Assembly (NCBI GenBank): GCA_023105745.1
Contig: JALGQZ010000002.1
Location: 81,671,785-81,735,784, forward strand
Direction: 5' to 3'
Source: Austropuccinia psidii
Taxonomy: Eukaryota; Basidiomycota; Pucciniomycetes; Pucciniales; Sphaerophragmiaceae
Length of the DNA stretch: 64,000 nt
The first letter of the stretch is position 1, and every line of letters begins with the position of its first letter. The position numbers were made by a program, and so were the translations under genes. Positions 55,603 to 64,000 of the stretch are shown piece after piece. Under the pieces are notes generated by a model. That model saw nothing but the letters and a program-made list of their open reading frames with translations. It was not told the DNA's origin and searched no databases.

Positions 55603-56361
55603 TGTCACAGGGGCTCTTCGAAGTGAAGAGGGCCTGGCACTCAGTAAACTGGGACTCACTTATGGAGGGCTCAAAGATAAGATAAGATGAGACACACTTA
55701 AGAGTGTTAAAGATAAATTGCTAAAGAATAAATATAAGAAAAGCAGCAACAAAAGATAAGAGTAAAAGGATAGAAGAGCCAACCACAAACAAGTCCAAGT
55801 CCACTGTTTCAACCTGTCAGAATGGAAAGAGAAGGGTTAATAAGGATATGGCCACCCAACTCATACTGTACAGGCAAAGAGAGAAATGCAAAGACTAACT
55901 TAAGATTAAATAATTATAATACCCAAAATAAGGATAAGATTAATTATAAAATAATAAATAAACTAAATTAATTAACTGGGGAAAAGTCCCCAGGGGGGAG
56001 AAAGAGGGGCTGGTATATGTGAGAATCACCAGCCCTGGTCCAGAGAAGAATTTTCATGAGAATAATTGATTGTTGAATTGAGTCTGGCCAATACAGGTCC
56101 TGTACAGCTGTACAGAACCTGTACAAGAGGTGTGGTGTATTTGAGTGATCATACAGATTCATACTGGTGTATTGAAACTGTATTGGGTGAATCCATCCTG
56201 TACAAGTATTGACAGGCTGTATTGATGTACCAAACTGTATGCATGTTTCAGAATGAAGATTTCTGAAACTGACTGCTGATGCAGATACTGGATTTGCTGA
56301 TTTGAGGTGTTTGAGTGGGTGTATGAATGAATACCCTTACCCCTGATGGATGGTTGTTACA
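55603..56361 (-). repeat. A3 3' LTR
   Basis: 759 bp; the plus strand starts TGTCACAGGGGCTCTTCG and ends GGTTGTTACA. Confidence 0.95.
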
Positions 56362-56374
56362 GTATCCCCGTCTT
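56362..56374 (-). promoter_or_regulatory. A3 polypurine tract
   Basis: The coding strand AAGACGGGGATAC abuts the LTR; one C interrupts the purine run. Confidence 0.75.
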
Positions 56375-56407
56375 GAAACTGGTGGGCTCCTGAACACCAT
56401 AATACCC

Positions 56408-56425
56408 TGCCACTGTTGAGTGGCA
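56408..56425. other. Conserved hairpin upstream of A3 polypurine tract
   Basis: TGCCACT-GTTG-AGTGGCA, same stem as A1 and A2. Confidence 0.7.
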
Positions 56426-57313
56426 TCTCAATATCCCCACATTTTTTCAAAAAAAATTTCTTTTTAAATTTCTTTCCTCTTGACCATTATCCTGAAAATC
56501 CTTCATTCCTTCTTCCCTGCCAACTTCAATTGATTCCCCTTTTTTTTCAAGCTTGAGTGAGTATTCCTTCCAGAATATGCCATTCTTTTCTTTTGATTCA
56601 ATCAGCCATGCCTTGGAATGTGGCCTTGGGATCTATCCCAGAATAAAGGCTATTGAGCACTTGTGCTCAGAAATTGGGGCCCAATGAGTATATGACTTGT
56701 ACTCATTGGCCCAGACTTAATCCAATGAATGAATGCAACTTTCCTCCAAGGGGTCTTGTCCCCATTATCCAAGGAATTGGCCTCCAACAGCCCTCCAAGT
56801 GGGTTTTGGGCTGTGGCCTCCATCCTGAGTGATCTTGATGAAATTTGCTTTTTTATGGCCTTTTAGGCCTTTTTGGGTGCTCTGGTGAAAAACCTTGATT
56901 TATTGATTTTTGGCCTTTTTTGGCCCTTTTGAGTCTCTGGGATCCTACGGTCCGCGGTCCGTGGGGGCTATTGGAGGCCCCCAGGACCAAAATGGAGCCC
57001 CTGGGCCCAAAATTGCTGGGGACCCATGGTGACCAAGGGGCCCAGAAATGGCCCATTCCCAAATTTCACCATATATGGCCTGGACCCATTGAAGGGGTCC
57101 AGGACCATCAAGATCTTGGCCTCCCCCAAAGTTGCAGGGGAGGCCCTGGATGATGAGTTCAGCCCCAAAGGGGTGTGAACCTTCACCTTACAGGCTTTGA
57201 GGTGGGGCATAATTGAGTTATGGCCCCATTTCCTTGAGTCAAATTTCCTTTTTCTTGATGTGGAGTGGATTGATTCTGACGTCTTGAATCTTCTGCTTGC
57301 ACATTCTTCAGTT
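56426..57313. other. A3 non-coding region between hairpin and antisense gene
   Basis: Homologous to A1 9113-9690 plus the minisatellite zone, with a single minisatellite unit near 56948. It would be the upstream region of the antisense gene. No promoter motif can be named with confidence. Confidence 0.55.
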
Positions 57314-58554
57314 ATGAGTTCCAAGCTGACTGAACTCACTGAATCTTCCCCTTCTGCACCGCCACCGTCTATTCTTCATGGTTCTGGCGTCTTCAGTCGA
57401 TTGTCTTCTCCTTCTATGGCATCTTCTGGCCATTTTGACCCCTCCCAAACATATGATGGGTTCAGAGCAGTTGAAGTTTTTGATCCTGCCTGTACTGAGT
57501 GTGTGGCCAGGGGTAAGGATTGCTTCCAACATTACAATCCTCGATCGTCAAAATGACATTTCTGCTTTATTGGGAAGAAGCCATGCCGCCGTACCGGATC
57601 AACTTTGTCCCAGGTCAGGAGGCACCTATGGAGTAGGAAGGATGGGCCTTATGGGCAGGAATTCCCCATTCTTGAGGAACCTACCCCTGATGCCACTTCT
57701 GGATTTTCTCAATGTGAGTGATTTGCATATTTTGATTGAATTGGTGCTGATATCTTGATGTAGTGACTGGTTCCAGGCAGAGGGATGTGGCCAGATGGAC
57801 TAATGTTGGAGGGTTCATTCCAATTGGTGGTAGGCCCATCCACTACAGCTCAGAAATTCCAATTTCAAGAACCAATGCTGATGGAGTGGTGAAAGTAGTG
57901 AAGAAGCTAAGAAGAATTGTTGATTCTCCATCAGATCCAGATGCTGAAGGAAGTGATGAGTTGGATGGTGAAGAAGTTCAAGTTATTCCTCATTCAAGTG
58001 GCCATCCATCCAGCAATTCCTCTTCTCAACCTCTTGCCAACACCAGATTCCAAAGCCAAATTATTCCCAGCACTCCAAGAAACTTCCAACCAATGCTTGC
58101 TTCTATTCCTACAACCCTTCCTCCTCCTTCACCAACTACTTCCCATACCACCAGGCCTGCCTTGAATCCAGCAGTAAGACCATCTCCAGTTCAACAGCCC
58201 AGAAACTCACCCATAAACACCTCCCGTCAACTCCAACCTGTGGCCAGCTCCAGCAGAAGAAGAGATGGATTGTCTCCTTTGCCGTTTCCTGCCGCTCAAG
58301 TTTTTCAAAGAAGAGAACGTTGGCCTATCCGGGTTACCAGAGAAGATCCCAACGCGGCTAGTGAAAATCAAGATGCTGTGGCCAGATTATTCAGGAGGGT
58401 TGATAGAAATAGCAGAGAGGTGATTATGTATGCCAATGACAGGACTATTCCAGGTACTGCTTCTGAAGAGATGGCTGCAAAATTTGCCTGGTATGAAGAT
58501 GAGTTGATAAATGACTTCCAGAGAACTTTTGATGACTTGGGTAGAGATAACTAG
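57314..58554 (+). pseudogene. Antisense two-exon gene with Zn2Cys6-like motif inside A3
   Basis: Runs opposite to A3 pol. Exon 1 is 57314-57713 (ATG, 133 codons plus one base). The intron is 57714-57763 (GTGAGT..GATGTAG, 50 bp). Exon 2 is 57764-58554, joining in phase, for about 396 codons in total. Near residue 60 the pattern is C-x2-C-x6-C-x10-[stop]-x2-C-x6-C (CTECVARGKDC, then HFCFIGKKPC). The fourth position of a Zn2Cys6 pattern is a TGA here (57554). The middle is Ser/Pro-rich. The C-terminal 80 residues are charged and probably helical (AVARLFRRVDRNSREV, YEDELINDFQRTFDDLG). Gal4-type clusters bind DNA, so a regulatory role is possible but inferred. Only that one stop was seen. Confidence 0.7.
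57714..57763 (+). other. Intron of the antisense gene
   Basis: 50 bp with GTGAGT donor and TAG acceptor; TTGATTGAA inside may hold the branch point. Removing it joins two open frames in phase (T|TG gives Leu). Confidence 0.65.
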
Positions 58555-58849
58555 TTTCCTTTTCCTTGTTTGTGTTTGGTTTGACTTCTATCCCCACTCT
58601 TATAACTACTAAAAAATAAAAAATGAAAAAGATAATGGAACCTCCCAATACATGATTTGGGGAGGGGATGCTGCTGCTTTAAAGAAATAAAAGAAGAAAA
58701 TTATACAAGTAAAGAAAGAAAGAAAAAATGAAAGAATAAGAGAAAATGAGAGTAAAGAAAGAAATAAAGAAAAATTCCTGATGGCTGGTCCTTCTTGTGG
58801 TGAGTTGCTTGATTCTGGCCAAGAAGTGTCTGAAAAATGAAAACCAAGC

Positions 58850-59330
58850 ATTTGATGCTCACAGAGTGGCCACGGTGATGTTTTACAAGAAGTAGAACCC
58901 TCAGGGATGCATACCAGGAGATGGAACTTACTTTCATAACTTCCACTCCCCACCAAGCACCATAAGACTGAAATAAATTGCCATAAATGCCTTCTGAAAT
59001 GAATTGCCATAAATGACTACTGAAATGAATTGCCGTAAATGACTTGAAGTAATGAATGTCTTGAATTATGATGATTGGCATAAAATGAAATGATAATAAA
59101 GAAAGAAAATGAACGTAAAGAAAGAAAACATTGGGCCATATCTTGATAAGGTCCAAATCGGAGGGTATTGATGTTGTATGCTTCCTGAACCTGTCCAAAG
59201 AATTGACAAGTGCTCACAAAGTGGCCAAGGTGATGCTTACAACAACATATGGGTAGAATACCCCCTTAAAGGTGCATGCCAGGAGAGGAACTTACTTTCA
59301 TAACTTCTTCTCCCCACCAAGCACCATAAA
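58850..59330 (-). repeat. Duplicated 3' module of A3
   Basis: Units 58850-58965 and 59205-59330 match the A1 and A2 pairs, each with GGAACTTACTTTCATAA. Between them, 58973-59044 has three ATTGCC(A/G)TAAATG repeats. Confidence 0.7.
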
Positions 59331-62300
59331 TCAAACTCTTGAGGTATTTGGACCAGACTTGTCTGGATACAATGAGTGAAAATCCTTGACAAGGTCTGGT
59401 GAGTTGGTAAGGTTGGAAGATGGTTCCCAAGTGGTTCTTTCTGGGTCTTCACTGAATCCTTTCCACTCTACAAGATACCATAATTTACCTCTTTTGAGTT
59501 TTGAGTCCAGAACCTGAGCCACTTCCCATTCTTCTTGCTCTTCCACTAAAACTGGTGGTGGCGGCAATTGATGACGATTTGGGATAGTTGAATGCTTGAC
59601 TGGTTCTAATAAGGACACATGGAATACAGGGTGAACTGTCTTCCATTTCTGAGGCAACTTGAGGTGATATGCATGGCTGCCAATCTTCTTAAGAACTTCA
59701 AAGGGTCCCAACCATCTTTCTGATAATTTCTTGGTGGGTCTTGTTGTCTTGATGTTCTTGGAAGCTAGCCATACTTTGTCCCCAGGTTGGAAATCAGGTG
59801 GAATTGCCCTATTTCTATCTGCATACTTCTTGAATCTCCTTATTGCTGACTCTAATTCTTCTTTGACAACTTGCTGTACTGATTGGAGTTTTGTTTATAA
59901 CTTTCCAGCCGGTGAGTCTTGAGAAATATGGATTGAGTCAAAGCTGGGATTTCTTCCATAAATGGTGAAAAAAGGTGATTGCTTGGTTGATGAATGTTCT
60001 GCATTATTATAGGCAAATTCAGCCAGAGGGAGCCAGGTGTACCAGTCATCTTGATGATAGCTGACATACATCCGAAGGTACTGTTCTAGTATCTGATTTA
60101 CCCTCTCTGTCTGTCCATCTGTTTCAGGGTGAAAGGCAGTTGAAAGATCTCTTGATATCTTGAGCTGCTGACACAATTGGGTCCAGAATGATGAAACAAA
60201 TAAGGATCCTCTATCACTGACAATACTGACTGGGAGTCCATGCTTGGAAAATACATGGCTAATGAATATTTGAGCTCAATCCACAGCAGTGATTGTGCCA
60301 TAAGTTGGAATGAAGATTGCCATTTTTGAGAATCTGTCCACAACTACTAGAATTGAATCAAAGTTGTTGGAAAGAGGCAATTGAGTGATAAAGTCCATTG
60401 ATAATGAATTCCAAGGACCAGATGGAATTGAAAGAGGCTTGAGTAATCCAAACTTCTTGTGATGGATGTTCTTGTTTCTTGAACATTGCTGACATGAGGA
60501 CACATAGTCCTTGATGAATTGATTCATGCCAGCCCAATAAAAATCCCTCTTGATGAGCTTGAGGGTCTTCTCCTGGCCAGGATGCCCAGCCAATGGTGAG
60601 TCATGACGCTTTTGAAGAATATTGAGTTGAAGTTCTTCATTGCTTGGGATTACCACTCTATCTTTGAATAATAATAACTTGGCTTGAGGTTCAAGAGAAT
60701 AATCTGCAACTGATTCACCTCTTGCTAGTTGCTTGAGTGTTTCTTTATAGTCTTTGTCTTGCCATACTTCTTTTTGAATCTTGTCCACTAAATCTGAGAA
60801 AATTTCCACTTTGATTGAGAAGAATCTTGACTCTTGAATTCCATCTTGCTTAAGTATTTGATGAAAATTGTGAGGATTCTTGCTGATGAAGTCCACCCCC
60901 CTCTCTGGGTACATGTCGTCCCGACGTGACAAGGCATCCGGCAAAGTGGCCAGCCTGCCTGGGCGGTAAGTGATAGTGAAATGAAATTCTGAGAGAAATT
61001 CAGCCCAACGGGCCTGACAACGAGTAAGAACTTTGGAAGACATGAAAAACTGCAAGGAAGAGTGGTCTGTCAAGACCTCAAAAGGATTGGAAAGAGAAAG
61101 AAGAAATGCCCTCCAGCGCTTGAGAGCCCAAACTATGCCAAGGAGTTCCTTGTCATGAATTTCATAGTTGAGTTCAGCTGGTAAGAGCTTGCGACTATCA
61201 AATGCAATGGGATGCTTTCCAGAGTCATTCACCTGACTCAGTACGGCGCCCAATGCATAATCAGAAGCATCAGTCTCTACTATAGTAGGTAGAGAAGGAT
61301 TAAAGTGAGATAAGATAGGAGCAGAGGTGAAAGCTTCTTTGAGTGCTTGAAGCTGACTAAGAGCTTCCTCATTGAAGATGAAGGGAGAATCTTTTTTAAG
61401 GAGGGAAGTGAGAGAAGTGATTTTTTTAGAATAATTTTTAATGAAACGTCGATAAAAATTGGCAAAACCAAGAAAAGATTGAAGAGCCTTGATGTTTCTG
61501 GGCTGAGGCCAATTGAGGATTTGCTGAACTTTTGAAGAATCCATCTTGAGGCCATCACTTGAAACAACATAGCCCAAGTATTCCACACTTGAGGCATGGA
61601 ATACACACTTGGAGGCTTTGGCAAACAGATTATTGTCCCTCAGTCTTTGGAGGACAGAGGCCACATGTTTGACATGTTCCTCCTCAGAACTGGAAAAGAC
61701 CATAATATCATCTAGATAAACCACAACAAACACATCCAAAAAATCTGCAAAGATATCATTTACTAGATTTTGGAAAGAAGCAGGAGCATTGGTCAAACCA
61801 AATGGCATGACCAAATACTCATAACTGCCATATTTGGTTCTAAAGGCAGTTAAGTTCTCATCCCCCTCTTTGATTCTCAGAAGGTTATATGCACCATGCA
61901 AATCTATCTTGGAGAAGATAGTGGAACCGTTGAATACGGTAAGAAGCTGGTTCATAGGAGGAACAGGGTATCTGTTCTTCCTAGTGACAGCATTGAGTTT
62001 GCGGTAGTCAACACACAAACGAAGACCTCCATCCTTTTTCTTGACAAAAAGGACAGGTGCTCCTGTTGAAGAGGAGCTTGGTCTAATGAAACCTTTCTCT
62101 ACATTCTCTGAAATTTAGGCCCGCAGTGTTTCTGACTCTTGATTTGATAATGAGTAGATAACACCAATTGGAGGTAGAAGACCCTCCAATTCGATATGGT
62201 GGTCACAGGCGCGGTGTGGAGGAAGTTTCTCTGCTTTCACCTTGGAGAATACATCCAAATATTGGTGATAAGCAGGAGGAACAACCTTCAACACAGTTTC

Positions 62301-63059
62301 AATTTCTTCTGGCTCTTCCTCCTCATCCCACTGCTCCTCCAGGGATGCATGAAAAGATAAGGGACGAAGGTCCATATCCCCTTGGAAGAGATGAAGTGAA
62401 GATATGGCAACATCTTCTCCAACATCCTTTATCTCTTTGAAGACTTCATCTCTTGATGGAAGTAATGACTGAGAGGGAATTATGGAAGGGATATGGACAG
62501 AAGAAGGGATGGAAGGTGTCTTAAGTTCACCAGCCAGAGCAACACTGTTGACAGCAGTGGCTAAGTCATTACTAGTAGAAGGAATAATACCACTAGAATC
62601 CTTATGATTAGAATCATAGGTGATCAATCCATTTTTCCAATCAATAATGGGATTGAAATGGTAAAGGAAATCATAGCCCAATATCAGGTCTTCTCCTTTG
62701 GGTGAATCTATGATAAAGAAATCCCATTCAAAGCTTGGGAAGGAAGGCAAGTCAACTACCCACTTGGTATAATGGGTGATGAACAAGGCAGGGGATTCAT
62801 TAGAATCCAAAATGAAAAGAGGAATCTTTTCAGGGAGCTCTGACAGAGTCAATGAGTACTTGAGAACAAAATTCTTTGCAATAAAAGAGTTTGTAGCACC
62901 AGAATCAATGAGAATACTATAAAAAATATCAGAGACAGAAGAGAAAATAAGAAATTTTAAAGATTTCTTGACACTAGTATTCAGAGTGCACAATTGTGCT
63001 CTTGAAGGAAATAAGTGAGAACCATTGAACACATCATGATCCCCACTCAGGCTTTTCCC
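59331..63059 (-). pseudogene. pol: A3 pol pseudogene, three nonsense codons
   Basis: A single frame in the -1 phase relative to gag. Protease is ILIDSGATNSF (about 62910). There is a TAA at 62115 before RT. RT, RNase H and integrase start are open from 62018 to 60276 (580 codons), with YLDD at 61707-61718, [12 protein letters not shown], and the finger [11 protein letters not shown]...CQQC. A TGA at 60276 lies within integrase and a TAA at 59895 after it. [13 protein letters not shown] keeps the catalytic Glu. The chromodomain (EWEVAQVLDSK, WYLVEWKGF, TTWEP) ends at 59331. No frameshift was found. Confidence 0.93.
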
Positions 63060-64000
63060 TGCTTGCTAGGGAAGCCTCCTGATGATGACCCAGGCTTGTT
63101 CTGAGGTCTCTTGAAGCATTTTTCAATTGGGTGCTTGCCACCACAATAAGTACACAACCCTGCTTGAATCCTCCTCTCCTTTTCAGAACCAATTAATTTA
63201 TTGTCCTTATTGAGGAGAGCAGCATGGGGTTTGTCCTTTGAAGATTGAAATTGCTTGCCCTTCTTATTCTTCTTCTGATGAGGCCTCTTTTGAAATGAGT
63301 TTTGAGGAGGCCTAGACTGATTGAATCCACTGACTGGAGGCTTCTTTTCTTGATTGCCACCCTTTTCCTTTTGCCTCTCATGATATCTTGTGTCTAATTC
63401 TAGAGTGACATCCATAAGTTCTTGAAGAGTATCAAAAGTTCCAGGGTGAGAAGCCAACTGATCCAATAATCTTGATGCCAATCCTCTTCTGTAAACATGG
63501 ATATAAGCTCTTTCCCCCCAATCTCCAATTCTTGACATTAAGCTTCTGAAATCTGCTATGTACAAGTAAACATGACCACTTTCCTTCATCCTCAAATTGT
63601 CCAACTCTTGTTCAGCTTTCCTGACTTCATTGGGGTTACCAAACAGAGTGAATAATTGAGATTCAAATAATGGCCAATTATTGAGGAGGTAGGAAGGGTC
63701 TTCATTGGAAATATTTGAGAGGTAAGGTTCAATCCATTTGCCAGCTCTACCAGTAAGAAAAGAAGTTGAGTACAAAACCTTCTTCCTGTCAGAGAAGAAG
63801 TTTGCTGGATCATTATGGAAAATTAGTTGACAGGATTGGATAAATCCTCTCAACTTATGAGCTTGAGTACCATCAAAAGAATCAGGTGCCTTCATGGATG
63901 GAGTTTTGAAAGCAGGGGCTTTGGAATTGTCCCTGGGGGCAACTGCTTGAGTGAGTTGTCCCATGAATTGAGTCATCTGCTCCATCATCTTGAGGAGACT
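63047..64000 (-). CDS. gag: A3 gag (N-terminus beyond the window)
   Basis: Open from the window edge (in frame at 63988) to TGA 63047. Visible are MMEQMTQFMGQLTQAVAP, the capsid region (DSFDGTQAHKLRGFIQS, LYIADFRSLMSRIGDWGERA), a basic linker and the CCHC knuckle CTYCGGKHPIEKC with all ligands. No stop or shift within the window, so this gag may be intact. Confidence 0.9.
   Translation of the reverse strand, partial: SLLKMMEQMTQFMGQLTQAVAPRDNSKAPAFKTPSMKAPDSFDGTQAHKLRGFIQSCQLIFHNDPANFFSDRKKVLYSTSFLTGRAGKWIEPYLSNISNEDPSYLLNNWPLFESQLFTLFGNPNEVRKAEQELDNLRMKESGHVYLYIADFRSLMSRIGDWGERAYIHVYRRGLASRLLDQLASHPGTFDTLQELMDVTLELDTRYHERQKEKGGNQEKKPPVSGFNQSRPPQNSFQKRPHQKKNKKGKQFQSSKDKPHAALLNKDNKLIGSEKERRIQAGLCTYCGGKHPIEKCFKRPQNKPGSSSGGFPSKQGKA
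63053..63059 (-). promoter_or_regulatory. A3 -1 frameshift heptamer GGGAAAA
   Basis: The coding strand CAG GGA AAA GCC TGA matches A2. Slippage on G GGA AAA enters the -1 frame, which is open into protease; a TAG in the -1 frame lies just upstream. Confidence 0.7.

Larger units (their letters stand above)
55603..64000 (-). mobile_element. A3: Ty3 chromovirus with an antisense gene (runs off window)
   Basis: A minus-strand chromovirus inserted in the F integrase (target pentamer probably TACCC). It shows 3' LTR, polypurine tract, hairpin, antisense gene, duplicated module, pol with three nonsense codons and gag to the window end. It is the least damaged chromovirus here and the only copy with the antisense gene present in full length. 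Confidence 0.95.

Noticed and set aside
57378..57758. Second frame over antisense exon 1 and intron
   Set aside because: Runs through the intron and out of phase with the joined exons; no conserved features.

Overview
ORGANISM. The window is almost wall-to-wall LTR retrotransposon sequence from a eukaryote with a large, AT-rich, repeat-swollen genome. Chromodomain Ty3 elements, another Ty3 lineage with the RT signature ..GIKGP, short GT..AG introns, heavy nesting and widespread nonsense decay point to a basidiomycete fungus, most likely a rust (Pucciniales). From memory the gag wording resembles elements annotated in Austropuccinia psidii; this is recollection, not a search result. No intact host gene, tRNA, rRNA or CRISPR array was found. 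LAYOUT. 1-1234: non-TE or unclassified DNA with weak exon-like blocks. 1235-10516: chromovirus copy A1 (+), both LTRs. 10517-10740: short exon-like flank. 10741-21727: Ty3 copy B (-), long 2.2-kb LTRs. 21728-25100: decayed D (+), a different Ty3 lineage, pol plus 3' LTR start. 25630-31363, continuing at 40251: Ty3 copy C (-), 3'-truncated, with its 5' LTR split by chromovirus copy A2 (31364-40250, -, perfect TTTAG target duplication). 40.6-41.7 kb: Ty1/copia pol remnant (-), abutting a diverged chromovirus-type LTR end. 41994-47766: Ty3 copy E (+), with gag largely kept and pol deleted and scrambled. 47767-55602: Ty3 copy F (+), the best preserved, a near-continuous gag-pol frame. 55603-64000: chromovirus copy A3 (-), inserted in the F integrase and running off the window. 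HOW IT WORKS TOGETHER. Two lineages dominate. Chromoviruses A1-A3 have about 760-bp LTRs, no tRNA-type primer site but a leader complementary to their own LTR (Tf1-like self-priming), gag with one CCHC knuckle, a GGGAAAA slippery site at the gag stop leading to a -1-frame pol, and a chromodomain. A3 also carries a two-exon antisense gene with a Zn2Cys6-like cysteine pattern between pol and the 3' LTR; A1 and A2 keep only its tips. The B/C/E/F lineage has LTRs starting TGTGAGCC or similar, a shared TGG primer site, a small exon-like block upstream of gag, and in all four families a second conserved reading frame lying +1 over the start of gag. The overlapping frame and the antisense chromovirus gene are the two candidate undescribed systems. 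The nesting gives a relative chronology: E, then F into E, then A3 into F; and C, then A2 into C.
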